A DNA stretch of 64,000 nt from assembly GCF_022569295.1 (NCBI RefSeq), contig NZ_JAKFIA010000001.1:2619001-2683000 (forward strand). The letters are read 5' to 3'. The first letter of the stretch is position 1; every line of letters begins with the position of its first letter. This stretch comes from Pedomonas mirosovicensis (lineage in GTDB: Bacteria; Pseudomonadota; Alphaproteobacteria; Sphingomonadales; Sphingomonadaceae). A program made the translations under genes and the position numbers. This document shows, piece after piece, positions 17,527-28,980 of the stretch. The notes beneath the pieces were generated by a model. That model was given only the letters and a program-made list of their open reading frames with translations, did no database searches and was not told the origin of the DNA.

Positions 17527-17910
17527 TTAAAGCTGCGGCCCCTGTTCCGGACCCTGCTCTTCCTGCTCGCGCTGCTTCTCGCGCTTCTTCTCCGCCTTGC
17601 TCTTGCTGCGGGTGGTGCTGCCCTGCTCGGTGCCCTGGGTGGCCGAGCCGGACGCGGATGAGCCGGACTCAGTGGCCGTGCCCGCGCTGGGGTTCACGTC
17701 GCCATACGGATCGGTCGGCGAGGTGGTGCCCGGAGTTGTCGTGCCCGGCGTAGTGGTGTCCGGCATTGTGGTGCCCGGAGTCGTGCCCGGCGTGGTGGTA
17801 TCCTGCGACGTCGTACCGGTGGAACCCGTGGTCTGGGCGTAGACAGCCCCAGAGGACAGCAGCAAGCCCGCGACACCAGCATAAAGCGCGGTTTTCAGCA
17901 TAGTCATCAT
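17527..17910 (-). CDS. Secreted low-complexity Thr/Pro/Gly-repeat protein
   Basis: A 127-residue protein of unknown function. It has a clear signal peptide (MLKTALYAGVAGLLLSSGAVYAQ), a Thr-Pro-Gly-Thr repeat region (TTTPGTTPGTTMPDTTTPGT), a Ser/Gly linker and a charged Lys/Glu/Gln end (KAEKKREKQREQEEQ). A GGAGAAGT site precedes the ATG at 17910. It lies on the opposite strand between rimM and trmD, a point where these genes are usually contiguous. Confidence 0.7.
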   Translation of the reverse strand: MMTMLKTALYAGVAGLLLSSGAVYAQTTGSTGTTSQDTTTPGTTPGTTMPDTTTPGTTTPGTTSPTDPYGDVNPSAGTATESGSSASGSATQGTEQGSTTRSKSKAEKKREKQREQEEQGPEQGPQL

Positions 17911-18215
17911 ACTTCTCCATCATTGAAGCCTGGGAAGGAGGGTTGGCTGAGTGGAAGCCTGTTACCCAAGAGCAGAAACTGCGTACCCCCTCATTCGTCG
18001 CATCCGCACCGGACGGAACGCCGCTTGCGAGCGACCATCTGATGGATGGGCTTTCTGCGCCGACGAATGCATGAACGCTGTATGAACAAGGACTTACAGC
18101 CGTTCCACCTCCTTCACGGTTTTCCCGTTCCGGCAACGACCAATGCCGGGGCTGGCCAATGCCCGGCCGGGCCGCTAACACGAGACCGCCCGCTGAACAC
18201 GAAGAGACCGATCCC
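17911..18215. other. Intergenic region upstream of trmD
   Basis: About 300 bases that must hold promoters for both the secreted protein (minus) and the trmD-rplS unit (plus). I see no gene or clear hairpin. Confidence 0.5.
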
Positions 18216-18983
18216 ATGCCATTTGCTGCCACCGTGCTGACCATCCTGCCGGACATGTTCCCCGGCCCCCTTGGCCACAGCCTGGCAGGCACCGCTCTTT
18301 CCAAGGGTTTGTGGGGCCTAAAAACGCTGGACATCCGGGAATTTGCGAGCGATAAGCACCGATCCGTCGACGACACGCCCGCTGGCGGAGGCCCCGGCAT
18401 GGTCATGCGGGCCGATGTGGTGGGTCGTAGCGTCGAGGCAGCCATTGCAGAGCAGCCGGATGTTCCGGTGATCGCACCGACCCCTCGGGGCAAGCCTTTG
18501 ACTCAGGAACGGGTCAAGGCCTTGAGTGAGGGGCCGGGTGCCATTTTGCTGTGTGGCCGGTTCGAGGGCATCGACGAGCGGGTGTTTGAGCACACGTTCA
18601 GCAACGGGGCCCGGATCGAGCAGGTTTCGATCGGAGACTATGTGCTCTCCGGCGGCGAGATGGCGGCAATGGTTATATTGGACTCGGTCGTCCGCCTGCT
18701 GCCCGGCGTCATGGGCGCGGCGGAAAGCGAGTCCGAAGAGAGTTTCAGTGTGGATGCCTCGTGGGACGGGCTCCTGGAGTATCCGCACTACACCCGACCA
18801 CGGGAGTGGGAGGGGCGCACGATCCCGGAGGTGCTGCTCTCCGGAAATCATGCGCGGATCTCCGCCTGGCGAAGGGCGCAGGCGGAGGAGAGAACCCGGC
18901 TATGGCGGCCGGATCTCTGGGAGGCTTACGAGGCCCGCCGGGAGGCAACTCCCAAGGGCCAGACCCGCAAGGGCCGTTCGTAA
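18216..18983 (+). CDS. trmD: tRNA (guanine-37-N1)-methyltransferase
   Basis: Methylates G37 of tRNAs that read CNN/CGG codons to prevent frameshifting. SPOUT-fold hallmarks are present: [11 protein letters not shown] at the start, [39 protein letters not shown] and [13 protein letters not shown]. Length 255, normal. Separated from rimM by an inserted minus-strand gene, so it probably has its own promoter together with rplS. Confidence 0.97.
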   Translation: MPFAATVLTILPDMFPGPLGHSLAGTALSKGLWGLKTLDIREFASDKHRSVDDTPAGGGPGMVMRADVVGRSVEAAIAEQPDVPVIAPTPRGKPLTQERVKALSEGPGAILLCGRFEGIDERVFEHTFSNGARIEQVSIGDYVLSGGEMAAMVILDSVVRLLPGVMGAAESESEESFSVDASWDGLLEYPHYTRPREWEGRTIPEVLLSGNHARISAWRRAQAEERTRLWRPDLWEAYEARREATPKGQTRKGRS

Positions 18984-19047
18984 AGCGCTTTTGGAGATCA
19001 GCACGGTCGCCCTCTGGCGAGCAGCTTGAGAAGGTAAGGACAGGACC

Positions 19048-19446
19048 ATGAACCTGATCGAAAAGCTCGAACAAGAGCAGATTGCCAAGCTCACCGAGAG
19101 CAAGGCCGTTCCCCAGTTCCGCGCAGGCGACACCCTGCGCGTCGGCGTGCGCGTCAAGGAAGGCGAGCGCAGCCGCGTCCAGTATTTCGAGGGCATGTGC
19201 ATTGCCCGCTCGAACAAGGGCCTGGGCTCCAGCTTCACCGTTCGCAAGATCTCCTTCGGTGAAGGTGTCGAGCGCGTGTTCCCGCTCTATGGCCCGGTGA
19301 TCGATTCGATCGAAGTGGTCCGCCGTGGTGACGTGCGTCGCGCGAAGCTTTACTACCTGCGCCAGCGCTCGGGTAAGTCCGCGCGTATTGCCGAGCTTCG
19401 TGACAAACCGACAGCTGATACGGCAGCCGGCGGCGGCGAGGCCTAA
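19048..19446 (+). CDS. rplS: 50S ribosomal protein L19
   Basis: Structural 50S protein at the subunit interface. It shows [71 protein letters not shown]. Length 132. An AAGGTAAGGACAGG region precedes the start. A strong terminator follows at 19486, closing the ribosomal part of the cluster. Confidence 0.97.
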   Translation: MNLIEKLEQEQIAKLTESKAVPQFRAGDTLRVGVRVKEGERSRVQYFEGMCIARSNKGLGSSFTVRKISFGEGVERVFPLYGPVIDSIEVVRRGDVRRAKLYYLRQRSGKSARIAELRDKPTADTAAGGGEA

Positions 19447-19485
19447 TTCCGCGAACCCGCGGATACAGGCAAAAAAGACAAAGAG

Positions 19486-19519
19486 CCGCGCCGGTGGAAA
19501 TTCCACTGGCGCGGTTTTT
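19486..19519 (+). terminator. Rho-independent terminator after rplS
   Basis: A 14-bp stem (CCGCGCCGGTGGAA with TTCCACTGGCGCGG, one mismatch, 1-nt loop) followed by five T. Confidence 0.88.
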
Positions 19520-19573
19520 CTTTGGGCTTTACCAGACAGAAAATATCACTGACGGCACTTTGAAGGACAGATC

Positions 19574-21001
19574 ATGAGCGGTCCGCGTACCCTTTATGAA
19601 AAGATTTGGGACGATCATGTGGTGGAAACCCGGCCAGACGGCACCAGCCTCCTCTACATCGACCGTCACATCATCCACGAGGTAACGACCCCGCAGGCGT
19701 TCGAGGGCCTTCGCGCCGCTGGCCGCCGCGTGCGCCGCCCGGATCTTGTCCTTGCCGTGCCCGATCACAACGTGCCGACCACCACCCGCGTGGCGGACGG
19801 CCAGGTGCTGCCGATCAACGACCCGCAGTCTGCAACGCAGGTCGCGACCTTGCGCGCCAACTGCGCCGAGTTCGGCATCGAGCACATCGAGATGACGGCC
19901 GCCGAGCAGGGCATCGTCCACGTGGTCGGCCCGGAACAGGGCTTTACGCTCCCCGGCACCACCGTCGTCTGCGGCGACAGCCACACCTCCACCCACGGCG
20001 CGTTCGGCGCGTTGGCCTTCGGCATCGGCACGTCCGAGGTCGAGCATGTGCTGGCGACCCAAACCCTGCTCCTGAAGCGCTCCAAGCCGATGGAAGTGCG
20101 GGTGGAAGGCGCGCTTGGCTTCTCCATCACGCCGAAGGACGTGGCGCTGGCCATCAGCGGTGAGCTGGGCGCGGCGGGCGGCACCGGCTACGTGCTGGAA
20201 TATACCGGCTCGACCATGCGCGACATGTCCATCGAAGGCCGCATGACCGTCTGCAACATGTCGATCGAAGCCGGGGCCCGCTCCGGCCTCGTCGCGCCGG
20301 ATGAGAAGACCTTCGCCTACTTCCGCGACAAGCCCCGCGCCCCCAAGGGCGCGGAGTGGGAGCAGGCGGTGGCCTGGTGGCGCACCCTCCCCACCGACGC
20401 CGGGGCGCAGTACGCCCGCTCGGTGTTCATCGATGCGACCAAAATCGCCCCGCTCGTCACCTGGGGCACCAGCCCGGAGGACGTTGCCCCCATCACCGCC
20501 GTCGTGCCGTCTCCCGCCGACTTCGCCGAGCCCTCCAAGCAGGCGGCCGTTGCCAAGGCGCTGGAGTATCTGGGCCTCACCCCCGGCCAGCGGCTGGAGG
20601 ATGTGGAGGTACAGCACGTCTTCATCGGCTCCTGCACCAACAGCCGCATCGAGGATCTGCGCGCCGCCGCCGCCGTGGTGAAGGGCCGGAAGGTCGCCGA
20701 CACCATCCGGCAGGCGCTCATCGTTCCCGGCTCCGGCCTCGTGAAGCGCCAGGCGGAAGCCGAGGGGCTGGACCGCATCTTCATGGAAGCAGGCTTTGAA
20801 TGGCGCGAGCCCGGCTGCTCCATGTGCCTGGCCATGAACCCGGACAAGGTCCCGGCGGGCGAGCGCTGCGCCTCCACCTCCAACCGCAACTTCGTCGGCC
20901 GTCAGGGCCCCGGCGCGCGCACCCACCTGCTCTCGCCCGCGATGGCGGCAGCCGCGGCCGTCACCGGCCACCTCACCGACGTGCGCCAGCTGGTCGGCTA
21001 A
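19574..21001 (+). CDS. leuC: 3-isopropylmalate dehydratase large subunit
   Basis: Isomerises 2- to 3-isopropylmalate in leucine synthesis, as a heterodimer with LeuD and a [4Fe-4S] cluster. Aconitase-fold motifs: [33 protein letters not shown] and [13 protein letters not shown] supply the cluster cysteines. Length 475, normal. It has its own promoter region after the rplS terminator; leuD follows after 18 bases. Confidence 0.97.
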   Translation: MSGPRTLYEKIWDDHVVETRPDGTSLLYIDRHIIHEVTTPQAFEGLRAAGRRVRRPDLVLAVPDHNVPTTTRVADGQVLPINDPQSATQVATLRANCAEFGIEHIEMTAAEQGIVHVVGPEQGFTLPGTTVVCGDSHTSTHGAFGALAFGIGTSEVEHVLATQTLLLKRSKPMEVRVEGALGFSITPKDVALAISGELGAAGGTGYVLEYTGSTMRDMSIEGRMTVCNMSIEAGARSGLVAPDEKTFAYFRDKPRAPKGAEWEQAVAWWRTLPTDAGAQYARSVFIDATKIAPLVTWGTSPEDVAPITAVVPSPADFAEPSKQAAVAKALEYLGLTPGQRLEDVEVQHVFIGSCTNSRIEDLRAAAAVVKGRKVADTIRQALIVPGSGLVKRQAEAEGLDRIFMEAGFEWREPGCSMCLAMNPDKVPAGERCASTSNRNFVGRQGPGARTHLLSPAMAAAAAVTGHLTDVRQLVG

Positions 21002-21019
21002 GGATAAGGAGTGTAATCC

Positions 21020-21631
21020 ATGCAGGCATTCCAACTGCTCACCGGCACGGCCATTCCCTTCGGCCAGCGCAACGTGGATACGGACGTCATCATCCCGGCG
21101 CGCCATCTCAAGTCCATCACCCGCTCCGGCCTCGGCAAGTGGGCGTTCGAGACCATCCGCTTGCGCGAGGACGGCACCGAGAACCCGGACGCCCTCTTCA
21201 ATCAGGAGCGCTACCGTGGCGCGCCCATTCTGATTGCGGGTGACAACTTCGGCTGCGGCTCCTCCCGCGAGCACGCGGCCTGGGCGCTGGGCGACATGGG
21301 GGTCAAAGCCATCATCGCCCCCTCCTACTCCGACATCTTCTCCGGCAACGCCTTCAAGAACGGCATCCTCGCCGTGGTGCTGCCGCAGGAGGCCGTCGAC
21401 CGGCTGCTGGACGTGGCCAAGGAGACCGAAATCACCATCGATCTGGAAAACCAGGTGGTGACCACGCCCTTCCAGGACCGCTTCCCGTTCGAGATCGACC
21501 CGTTCCGCAAGCACTGCCTGCTGAACGGGCTCGACGAGATCGGCATCACCCTCCAGATGGCCGACAAAATCACCGCCTACGAAGCAACCCAGAAAACCGG
21601 CAAACCGTGGCTTGCCGGCAAGGCGGCCTGA
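21020..21631 (+). CDS. leuD: 3-isopropylmalate dehydratase small subunit
   Basis: Swivel-domain partner of LeuC. Seen: [33 protein letters not shown] and [18 protein letters not shown]. Length 203, normal. Follows leuC closely with a GGATAAGGAG site. Repeat element D separates it from leuB. Confidence 0.97.
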   Translation: MQAFQLLTGTAIPFGQRNVDTDVIIPARHLKSITRSGLGKWAFETIRLREDGTENPDALFNQERYRGAPILIAGDNFGCGSSREHAAWALGDMGVKAIIAPSYSDIFSGNAFKNGILAVVLPQEAVDRLLDVAKETEITIDLENQVVTTPFQDRFPFEIDPFRKHCLLNGLDEIGITLQMADKITAYEATQKTGKPWLAGKAA

Positions 21632-21700
21632 GCGAACGTAACTTAGCCTTCGGCTCGGCTGCGCCCCGTTTGCGGAGGCAAACAAGCGGAAGGGCATTTC

Positions 21701-21805
21701 GCGGGGGTCCTTGACCCCCGCACCCCGATTTTCCATAGGGCCGCGCCCGTCCTGAAGCGTGCGTCCCTATTCATAAAAGGGGGTCCGGGGGATTGAAAAT
21801 CCCCC
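21701..21805. repeat. REP/BIME-like element D inside the leu cluster
   Basis: Left hairpin: GCGGGGGTC (21701-21709), loop CTT, GACCCCCGC (21713-21721), then ACCCCGATTTTCCATAGGG and CCGCGCCC. Right half inverted: GGGGGATT (21787-21794), loop GAA, AATCCCCC (21798-21805), preceded by TATTCATAAAAGGGGGTCC. It lies between leuD and leuB and may affect transcript stability or act as a partial terminator. Confidence 0.8.
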
Positions 21806-21891
21806 GTAAAAGCCCGCCGCAGGCGGGACCGAAGGCCATAAGATTTTCCTGCCCGAACAGGGACAGGCAACACAACACAAGGGGCATGAGC

Positions 21892-22992
21892 ATGACCAAA
21901 TCCCTTTTGATTCTCCCCGGCGACGGCATTGGCCCGGAAGTGACGGCCGAGGCCATCAAGGTGGTGAACTGGCTGCGCGAGCATCGCGGCTTCGACGTTG
22001 AGATTTCGCAGGACCTTCTGGGCGGCGCGTCCATCGACGCCACCGGCGTGCCGCTGACCGATGCGGCGCTCGACAAGGCCAAGGCCGCCGATGCCGTGCT
22101 GATGGGGGCGGTCGGCGGCCCGAAGTGGGTCGGCCAGCCGTACGACAAGCGCCCGGAGGCGGGCCTCTTGCGCCTGCGGAAGGATCTGGACCTGTTCGCC
22201 AACCTGCGCCCGGCCATCTGCTTTCCCGCGCTGGCGGACAGCTCCTCCCTCAAGCGCGAGTTCGTCGAGGGGCTCGACCTGCTCTTCGTGCGCGAGCTGA
22301 CCGGCGGCGTCTACTTCGGCACGCCCCGCGGCATTGAAAACCTGCCCAACGGCGAGCGCCGGGGCATCAACACGCAGGTCTACACCACCAGCGAGATTCA
22401 CCGCGTCGCCCGCGTCGCCTTCGATCTGGCCGCCAAGCGCCGCAACAAGGTGACGTCTGCCGAGAAGCACAACGTCATGGAATCGGGCCTGCTGTGGAAG
22501 GAAGAGGTGCAGAAGCTGCACGATGCCGATTACGCGTCCGTTGAGCTGGAGCACATGCTGGCGGACAACTGCGCCATGCAGCTGGTGAAGAACCCGAAGC
22601 AGTTCGACGTCATCCTCACCGACAACCTGTTCGGCGACATTCTCTCCGATCAGGCGGCGATGCTCACCGGCTCTCTCGGCATGCTGCCCTCCGCCTCGCT
22701 CGGCGCGAAGGATGCCGCGACCGGCAAGCAGGCCTCGCTCTACGAGCCGATTCACGGCTCCGCGCCGGATATTGCCGGCAAGGGTGTTGCCAACCCCTGC
22801 GCGACCATCCTGTCGCTGGCCATGTGCCTGCGTTTCAGCTTTGGTCGAGGCGAGGATGCGGACAAGCTGGAAGCGGCCGTTGCCCAGACGCTTGCCGACG
22901 GCATCCGCACGGCCGACATCTGGCTTGATGGCTGCACCCGCGTCGGCACCTCCGAGATGGGCGATGCCATCCTTGAGCGTCTTGCGGCGTAA
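21892..22992 (+). CDS. leuB: 3-isopropylmalate dehydrogenase
   Basis: Oxidatively decarboxylates 3-isopropylmalate to the leucine precursor, using NAD. Motifs: [41 protein letters not shown] and [20 protein letters not shown]. About 366 residues. I choose ATG 21892 because an AAGGGG site sits seven bases upstream; ATG 21886 is too close to that site. Confidence 0.96.
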   Translation: MTKSLLILPGDGIGPEVTAEAIKVVNWLREHRGFDVEISQDLLGGASIDATGVPLTDAALDKAKAADAVLMGAVGGPKWVGQPYDKRPEAGLLRLRKDLDLFANLRPAICFPALADSSSLKREFVEGLDLLFVRELTGGVYFGTPRGIENLPNGERRGINTQVYTTSEIHRVARVAFDLAAKRRNKVTSAEKHNVMESGLLWKEEVQKLHDADYASVELEHMLADNCAMQLVKNPKQFDVILTDNLFGDILSDQAAMLTGSLGMLPSASLGAKDAATGKQASLYEPIHGSAPDIAGKGVANPCATILSLAMCLRFSFGRGEDADKLEAAVAQTLADGIRTADIWLDGCTRVGTSEMGDAILERLAA

Positions 22993-23036
22993 CGAGGCCC
23001 GAAGCGAATCGGGGCAATAAAATTACTATTTTAGAT

Positions 23037-23055
23037 AAGAAACATTTCGTTTCTT
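23037..23055 (+). terminator. Small inverted repeat between leuB and asd
   Basis: AAGAAAC-ATTTC-GTTTCTT followed by GAAAT. An AT-rich 7-bp stem; it may be a weak terminator or part of the asd leader. Confidence 0.35.
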
Positions 23056-23111
23056 GAAATATTCAGGGCGTGCGGACATAACCCACGCGCATGATGTAAC
23101 TGGAGACTGAC

Positions 23112-24137
23112 ATGGGCTACCGTGTTGCTGTCGTCGGCGCCACCGGGAACGTGGGCCGCGAAATGCTGAACATTCTTGCCGAGCGGGAATTCCCGGCGGA
23201 CGAGATCATCCCCCTTGCCTCCTCGCGCTCCGTCGGCATCGAGGTGGATCTGGGCGAGACCGGCAAGACCCTCAAGTGCAAGAACCTGGAGAACTTCGAC
23301 TTCACCGGCGTCGACATCGCCCTCATGTCGGCGGGCTCGGACGTGTCGAAGCAGTATGCCCCCAAGATCGCGGCGACGGGCTGCGTCGTCATCGATAACG
23401 CTTCCCTTTACCGCATGGACCCGGATGTTCCCCTCATCGTGCCCGAGGTGAACCCGGAAGCGATCGACGGCTATACCAAGAAGAACATCATCGCCAATCC
23501 CAACTGCTCCACGGCGCAGATGGTGGTGGCGCTGAAGCCGCTGCACGATGCGGCGAAGATCAAGCGCGTCGTCGTCTCCACCTACCAGTCGGTTTCCGGC
23601 GCGGGCAAGGACGGCATGGACGAGCTGTTCGAGCAGACCCGCGCCATTTTCGTCGGCGACCGCCAGGAGCCGAAGAAGTTCTCCAAGCCCATCGCGTTCA
23701 ATGTGATCCCGCACATCGACGTGTTCCTGGATGATGGCTACACCAAGGAAGAGTGGAAGATGTCGGCCGAGACCAACAAGATTCTCGACCCCGACATCAA
23801 GGTGACCGCCACCTGCGTGCGCGTGCCGGTGTTTGTCGGCCACTCCGAGGCCATCAACATCGAGTTCGAGAACCCGATCACCGAGAAACAGGCCCGTGAG
23901 ATTCTGCGCGAGGCGCCGGGCATCATGGTTGTCGATAAGCGCGAGAACGGCGGCTACACCACCCCGGTTGAGTGCGTGGGCGACTTCGCCACCTACATCA
24001 GCCGCATCCGCCGCGACCCGACCGTCGAGAACGGCCTTGCCCTCTGGTGCGTGTCCGACAACCTCCGCAAGGGCGCGGCGCTCAACGCCGTGCAGATCGC
24101 CGAACTTCTCGGCCGCCGCCACCTCAAGAAGGCGTAA
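23112..24137 (+). CDS. asd: Aspartate-semialdehyde dehydrogenase
   Basis: Reduces aspartyl phosphate to the semialdehyde, the branch point for lysine, threonine, methionine and diaminopimelate. Seen: VAVVGATGNVGREMLNIL, the active-site NPNCSTAQM, STYQSVSGAGKDGMDEL and RVPVFVGHSEAINIEF. Length 341. It has a TGGAGACTGAC leader and ends at a strong terminator. Confidence 0.97.
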   Translation: MGYRVAVVGATGNVGREMLNILAEREFPADEIIPLASSRSVGIEVDLGETGKTLKCKNLENFDFTGVDIALMSAGSDVSKQYAPKIAATGCVVIDNASLYRMDPDVPLIVPEVNPEAIDGYTKKNIIANPNCSTAQMVVALKPLHDAAKIKRVVVSTYQSVSGAGKDGMDELFEQTRAIFVGDRQEPKKFSKPIAFNVIPHIDVFLDDGYTKEEWKMSAETNKILDPDIKVTATCVRVPVFVGHSEAINIEFENPITEKQAREILREAPGIMVVDKRENGGYTTPVECVGDFATYISRIRRDPTVENGLALWCVSDNLRKGAALNAVQIAELLGRRHLKKA

Positions 24138-24236
24138 GCCTGAGGAGGCGTCATTGGCCGCGCGGCGCAAGCCGCAACGCCTGCCGGCGGCCAAGACAGG
24201 TGACGGGATGCCCCCACATCCCGCCACACCGAAAAC

Positions 24237-24270
24237 AAAAAGCCCGCCAATCGGCGGGCTTTTTGTTTTT
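24237..24270 (+). terminator. Rho-independent terminator after asd
   Basis: A 12-bp stem, AAAAAGCCCGCC with GGCGGGCTTTTT around loop AATC, followed by GTTTTT. Usable from both strands. It marks the border of the conserved core cluster with the accessory region. Confidence 0.92.
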
Positions 24271-24674
24271 CCAAGGAATGCGGGCAGTCCCGAGACATCA
24301 TTCCCCGAAGAATCTGAAAACCACGTAAGTCTGCAATGCGCCCAAACTGGCCCCTCAACGCTCCGGTCGGCGATCTTGAAAGCTGCCATTTGCGAAAGGT
24401 TAGGTAATGGCTACCCTGAGTGACCGGGCGTGGGACGTTCCAGTCATTCCCTCGCTGTCTGTAAATGACGAGTATCAGTTAAACCCGTCGCTTCCGAGCT
24501 GCCGAACGCCCGATCCGTCGCGCCCCTTGCACCGGAGAGATCGACCCAAGGTCGTGTTCGTGCATAGGTGCATCCCTACCTTCGGGAGCGATAGTCGGAC
24601 GGGCTTCGCCCCGAAAGAACGAATGCAGACCGAGAGGCAGTCGGCACCGAAATCAGTGCGGGCTTGCTGGATCG
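24271..24674. other. Gene-free border of the accessory region
   Basis: About 400 bases between the asd terminator and the 3' end of the large minus-strand gene. No frame here looks like a protein, and I see no integrase, tRNA or clear attachment repeat. Confidence 0.5.
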
Positions 24675-27600
24675 TCAGCGGCGGAGTGTGAAGTGTCCGG
24701 CCAACCCGTCGAAATCGGAGACCACGTCGAAGTACCCGGATGCTTCACGCTGGAACTGCATGGGGACCAATGCCGAGGTGACAAGGCATGAGCGGAGCCT
24801 GATCGAGGCCTCGGGCATGCCGGTGGCGTCGGCCAGCACGGCGACGTCATCGCGCAGTTTCGCTACCCGGTCGAGGTGCCGTCTGGTTGGGCCTCGCCGC
24901 CCGTTCCGCTCCTTGTGGTCTGGACCGAACTCGACGAGGCGCTCAGCCACCTCCCCAACGGTCTTGTCGGCCAGTAGGCGCTTGCACTCGATCACGAAGA
25001 CCTCGCCGGTCTGCGCGTTCCAAGCAAGGACGTCAACGTCTCCGTCCCTGGCGACGCCTCCGAGCCGCGTCATCAGGTAGTCCGGCTCGGCCTGCAGGCC
25101 AAGTTCGCGTAGCCGATCGGCCACCCTGTGGTTGAATGCGTGCCCCAGCCGATCAATTGCAGTGCCGATCCAGCTCCGCATCGCCTCTGTGCGGAAGTAG
25201 GAGTCCGGCAGCCGCGCGTCGTAGGCGCGGAGGGCATAGTGCAGTCCATGCTCGGCGATAACGGGCGATACCACGCACAACGGATCGTCCTCCTGCGTCA
25301 GCTGTACGATCGGACGGGAGAGCAGGCTCAGGCGTCGGGCGAATCGCCACGGAAACCAGTCCCTGGCGCTCGCGCCTTCGAGCTTCTGCTCATCCCACTT
25401 CGCCCGAGGCACCAGTGTCCAGTTCGCGAGGAAGATCTCCGCGGCTGCCTCGTCAACGCCGCCGAGCGCGAGCAGGTCGGCCTTCAGCGCCGAGCGGCGC
25501 AGGGTCGCGCGGCCGTTGCCCGCCTCAGCCGCGCGCTCGCCGAGTCTCGCAACGAAATCAGTCATTCGCAGCGGTGTGATTCCGTATTCGGCGACGAAAG
25601 CCGCGTCGAAATCCGCATTTCGCTGGCGCTCGTACTTCTCGTCGTCGAGCTCCTCTGGCACCTCGTAGAACGAGGTGTAGCTGCCGGCCGCTGCGTCGAA
25701 CTGGTCGCGCGAGAGCGCCACCATGAAGGGCCCGTGGACACCCTGTGCGAAGTCGTCCTCGAAGCGGAGCGCGCCGCTAGGCCTGATCTCCACTTTCTCC
25801 GCGAAGCCATGGTGGATCTCGTCCGCCCGGCCCGCGACGCCGGTCAGGAGCGAGACGCGGGCCATCAGGAAGTCGAGATCGTCGAGCGAGCAGGTCCGGC
25901 CTCCGACGACTGGCGAGGTGCAGACCGCCATCTCGACGATCACCCGCGAGCACTGCCCCGCCTCGGCCCGCTCGCTCTCGCGCCGCACTGCCGCGCTCAT
26001 GACGTCCTCACGCGAATGCAGCTGCAGAACCGCCGCCGCCGTGTGCCGCCACGTCGCCCGTTCGCGGTCGATGGCGTTGTGGTTGTCGATGCAGATACCG
26101 ATCAACGACGCGCGGTCGAGGAACTCCAGACGCTCGCGCACCTCCCCCCAGATCGCCTCGACCGCCGTGCGCAGGAGGTCGCCCGCCGCCCTCCTGTCGG
26201 CGATGACGCCCACCACGCCTTGCGGCACGCCGCTGCGCTGGGCGAGTCCGATGTCCGCCCATCCCCTGACCTCAGGCTGCATGAGGCGCGGGTGGGGAAG
26301 CTCGGCCGTCGCCAGGATGTACTCGCTGGCGCTCCGCGGAGTGAGAACGTGAAGGTGCCGGGACGAGCCGTCCGTAACGACGGACGAGGCGATTCCCTCC
26401 ACCAGGTCCTGCGGCGCCGCTCCGGTCAGGACGAGTGCACCCTCGATCAGCGCCTCCACCATCCAGCGGTCGCCAACGTTGTCCGCCCGCCCGAACGCGT
26501 GGAGATAGTCTATCGGACAGTCGACGCGGATCCGGTCTTCCTCGACGGACACCACGGGCCTCACGGGCTTGGACGGGTCGGCTGCGCCCGCTGCATCCAG
26601 GGGCGGCGCCGCCCGGAAACGCGATCTCGACTTCGACAAAGACGGGCAGGCCTGGTGCGGCCTCCGCCACCCTCCGCGCGACGAGCACGGCCCAGTTCCT
26701 GGCCATGTCCCAGACCCGGTAGGAGAGCGAGCCGTACGGCGTCCGGCCAATCTCCGCGACGGTGATCCACCACGTGCGTTCACCAACCTCGATCGCGGCA
26801 GCGGGGCGCCCGGCCAGCGCGTCGGCGACACTGACGTAGGACGGCTCGTCGGCGAGGTCGGCGAAGAAGGTTTCGGTGGAAGGGCGCCGGACCTCGACCC
26901 AGGCGTTCCTCGGCACGACATGGACGGCGTGCCTGTCGAGCGCCCGCCTGATCCCCGTTCTCACAGAGGTGAGATGGTCGGTCCCGATGGAAATCAGCGT
27001 CCCCGCCCTGTGAGCGTCGTCCGGCAGCAACGCGAAGTCGTTCGCCTTGGCGAAGCCGTAGAGGTTAAGGAACCCGTTCGGGTTCACGAACTTGGTGCGG
27101 CTCGCGAGCAGCTCCTGCTCCTGATCGAGCAGGCGAAACATCTGCAGCGCGGACGTGTTCGCGTCGTCGGCGAACAGCTCGAGGTCCTCGCAGCCGAGTC
27201 CGACTAAGCGCCAACCGGGCGGCAGCGGTCCGGGGACCGCCCGATAGCCGCGGCCGAGGCCGCCGAAAACCAGAATGGTCATGCCGATGCGGAAGTCGGG
27301 AATGGCCTGGATGGCCGCGACGCCCGCCGCGACGAGCCGGCTCACGGCGGGCGAGGCGTCGTTGATCGACCTGAAGCCCCCGGCGCCGATCGCGGCGATG
27401 TCATCGGGCACGAAGAGCACATGGGCATAAGCCCCGACGTCGAAGCTGCAGATCATGCCGATGCAACCCGACGCGTCGTCGGTGTGCGGGCCGTCAACCG
27501 TGTCGAGGTCCAGCCCCCTCCGCGCGCACGCGACGGAGCTGCCGAACTGGTAGTCGGTTACGGCATCCTGGAGCATCCCGCCATCGCCGTTGTCGAGCGC

Positions 27601-28420
27601 CATGCGGACGGCGCGCCGCCGGATCGCCGCGCCAATCGCGGTCGGCAGCGCGACGATGAAGTCGTCCCCGTCCTTGAGGATCGGCCGTTCCTCGAGCGAC
27701 GTCCAGGTCATCGTCTCCTGGCGGAGAACGGGGGCGTTCCGCAGATCGAAGACGAACGGCGTCAGATCGAAGGGGTGGATGCCGATGGCGGCGAGGTCCG
27801 CCGGAGTGAACCGGACGCGGCCCGCGAGCTCCTCGATGCGGCTGGTGGGAAACTGGACGCGCCCGAGCCTAAGGCCACCCCCCCATTTCGTTACGCTTCA
27901 GGCCGGAACGCTCGGCAACCGCGGTGCTCAAGCGCAGCAGCGCTGATGACTGGCGCAGACAGTGTGCCGCCCACTCCCGGCACGTGCGGTCGCAGGCCGT
28001 GACGGCGTACAGCGCCGCCTGTACGTAACCGGCGTTCGCCTCCCAGATCCCCTCGAATAGCAGCGAATTGCCGATGCCGGACACCACGTTAGCGACGAAG
28101 AGGTCCTCAGGCGGATCCTCCATGCGGCCGACGTCGTCGCGTCTGAGAATTTCGTTCAGCCATTCGCGCAGCTGCGCCGCCGTCGGCTGGACTCTACCCT
28201 CGGCGCGCAACATGACGAGGTGGATCAACGCCTCGATCCGGACGGTGTTAGCATGCAGCCCAGGGTCGGTCAGAAGACCACCTAGCTTCGCCAGCGTCGC
28301 CGCCCGGTCGAACTTGCCCAGCCGCGCAGCGAGCCTCGGCAGACGCTCCTCGACGGCGCCGACGGCCATCGCGCCGCCCGCCGACATCATCGCGTCGAAC
28401 ATCATTTCCATGCCAGCCAT
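24675..28420 (-). CDS. Very large protein of unknown function with a C-terminal PD-(D/E)xK-like nuclease motif, two frameshifts
   Basis: Not recognised as a named family. Three overlapping minus-strand frames join into one protein of about 1,247 residues if one base is removed at each of two sites: a seven-G run (C on this strand, 27876-27882) and a four-C run (26600-26603). Both junctions then read smoothly (RNEMGG-GLRLGRVQFPTS and FPGGAA-LDAAGAADPSKP). The start at 28420 has GAGGA upstream. The N-terminal 170 residues look helical. The centre has no motif I can name. Near the end, GDVDVLAWNAQTGEVFVIECK fits the D...ExK core of restriction-endonuclease-like folds, preceded by AFNHRVADRLRELG. 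Context suggests a defence or mobile-element nuclease; that is inference. Confidence 0.6.
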
Positions 28421-28972
28421 CGAACCATCCTCGCACGGCGAAGCCGACGCGTGACAGCGACGGGCCGACGAAACGCCCCCGAAATGGTGGCGACGCGGGC
28501 GCCGCGCAAGAGCGGACACGGCCCTAAATCTAAAATTTTAGTATTTCTCGACGACGAGCGGCAAGCATGTCCGCATGACCCAGAGGAACCCTGAGATCAA
28601 GCGACCCGCGACGAATACCGGCGGCGCAGAGCTGGTCAGCGACAATTGGGACTTTGCAGGCTGTCCGCTTCGGAAAGTTCCGGCAAGAAATGGGACGCGG
28701 TCAGTTTTCGGCACTTCCAAGATGAAGTGGTCGTTCGACCCCCTCCCGGCCCACCATTCGCCGCCACCTCATATTCATAATCCGCACGGGCTATGCCGTT
28801 GCAGCAAGTTCTGCGGTCAAAGACTGGAAGCGGACTTGCCTGGCTTATAGCGGCTTGCGGGTATGTCGCGCTATCGCCTTGTCAGCCGTGATGGTCCTTA
28901 GATGACAAGGTCCATCACGGCATAGGGTCGGGCATGTTATCGCCTCTACGTCGGGCGAGACCTAAATCAGCA
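28421..28972. other. Gene-free stretch within the accessory region
   Basis: About 550 bases between the PLD-like gene and the large nuclease gene. The only clear structure is the hairpin at 28885. The large gene's promoter may lie near the AT-rich patch 28525-28550 (AAATCTAAAATTTTAGTATT). Confidence 0.5.
28885..28921. terminator. Imperfect 15-bp inverted repeat
   Basis: GCCGTGATGGTCCTT, 7-base loop, AAGGTCCATCACGGC, with one mismatch. It lies about 60 bases past the 3' end of the PLD-like gene, so a terminator or mRNA-stabilising hairpin is the simplest reading, although no T tract follows. Confidence 0.5.
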
Positions 28973-28980
28973 GTTGAGGA

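Noticed and set aside
24407-24691. Plus-strand frame of 94 codons downstream of asd
   Set aside because: No protein-like core, no ribosome site; overlaps the 3' end of the large minus-strand gene.
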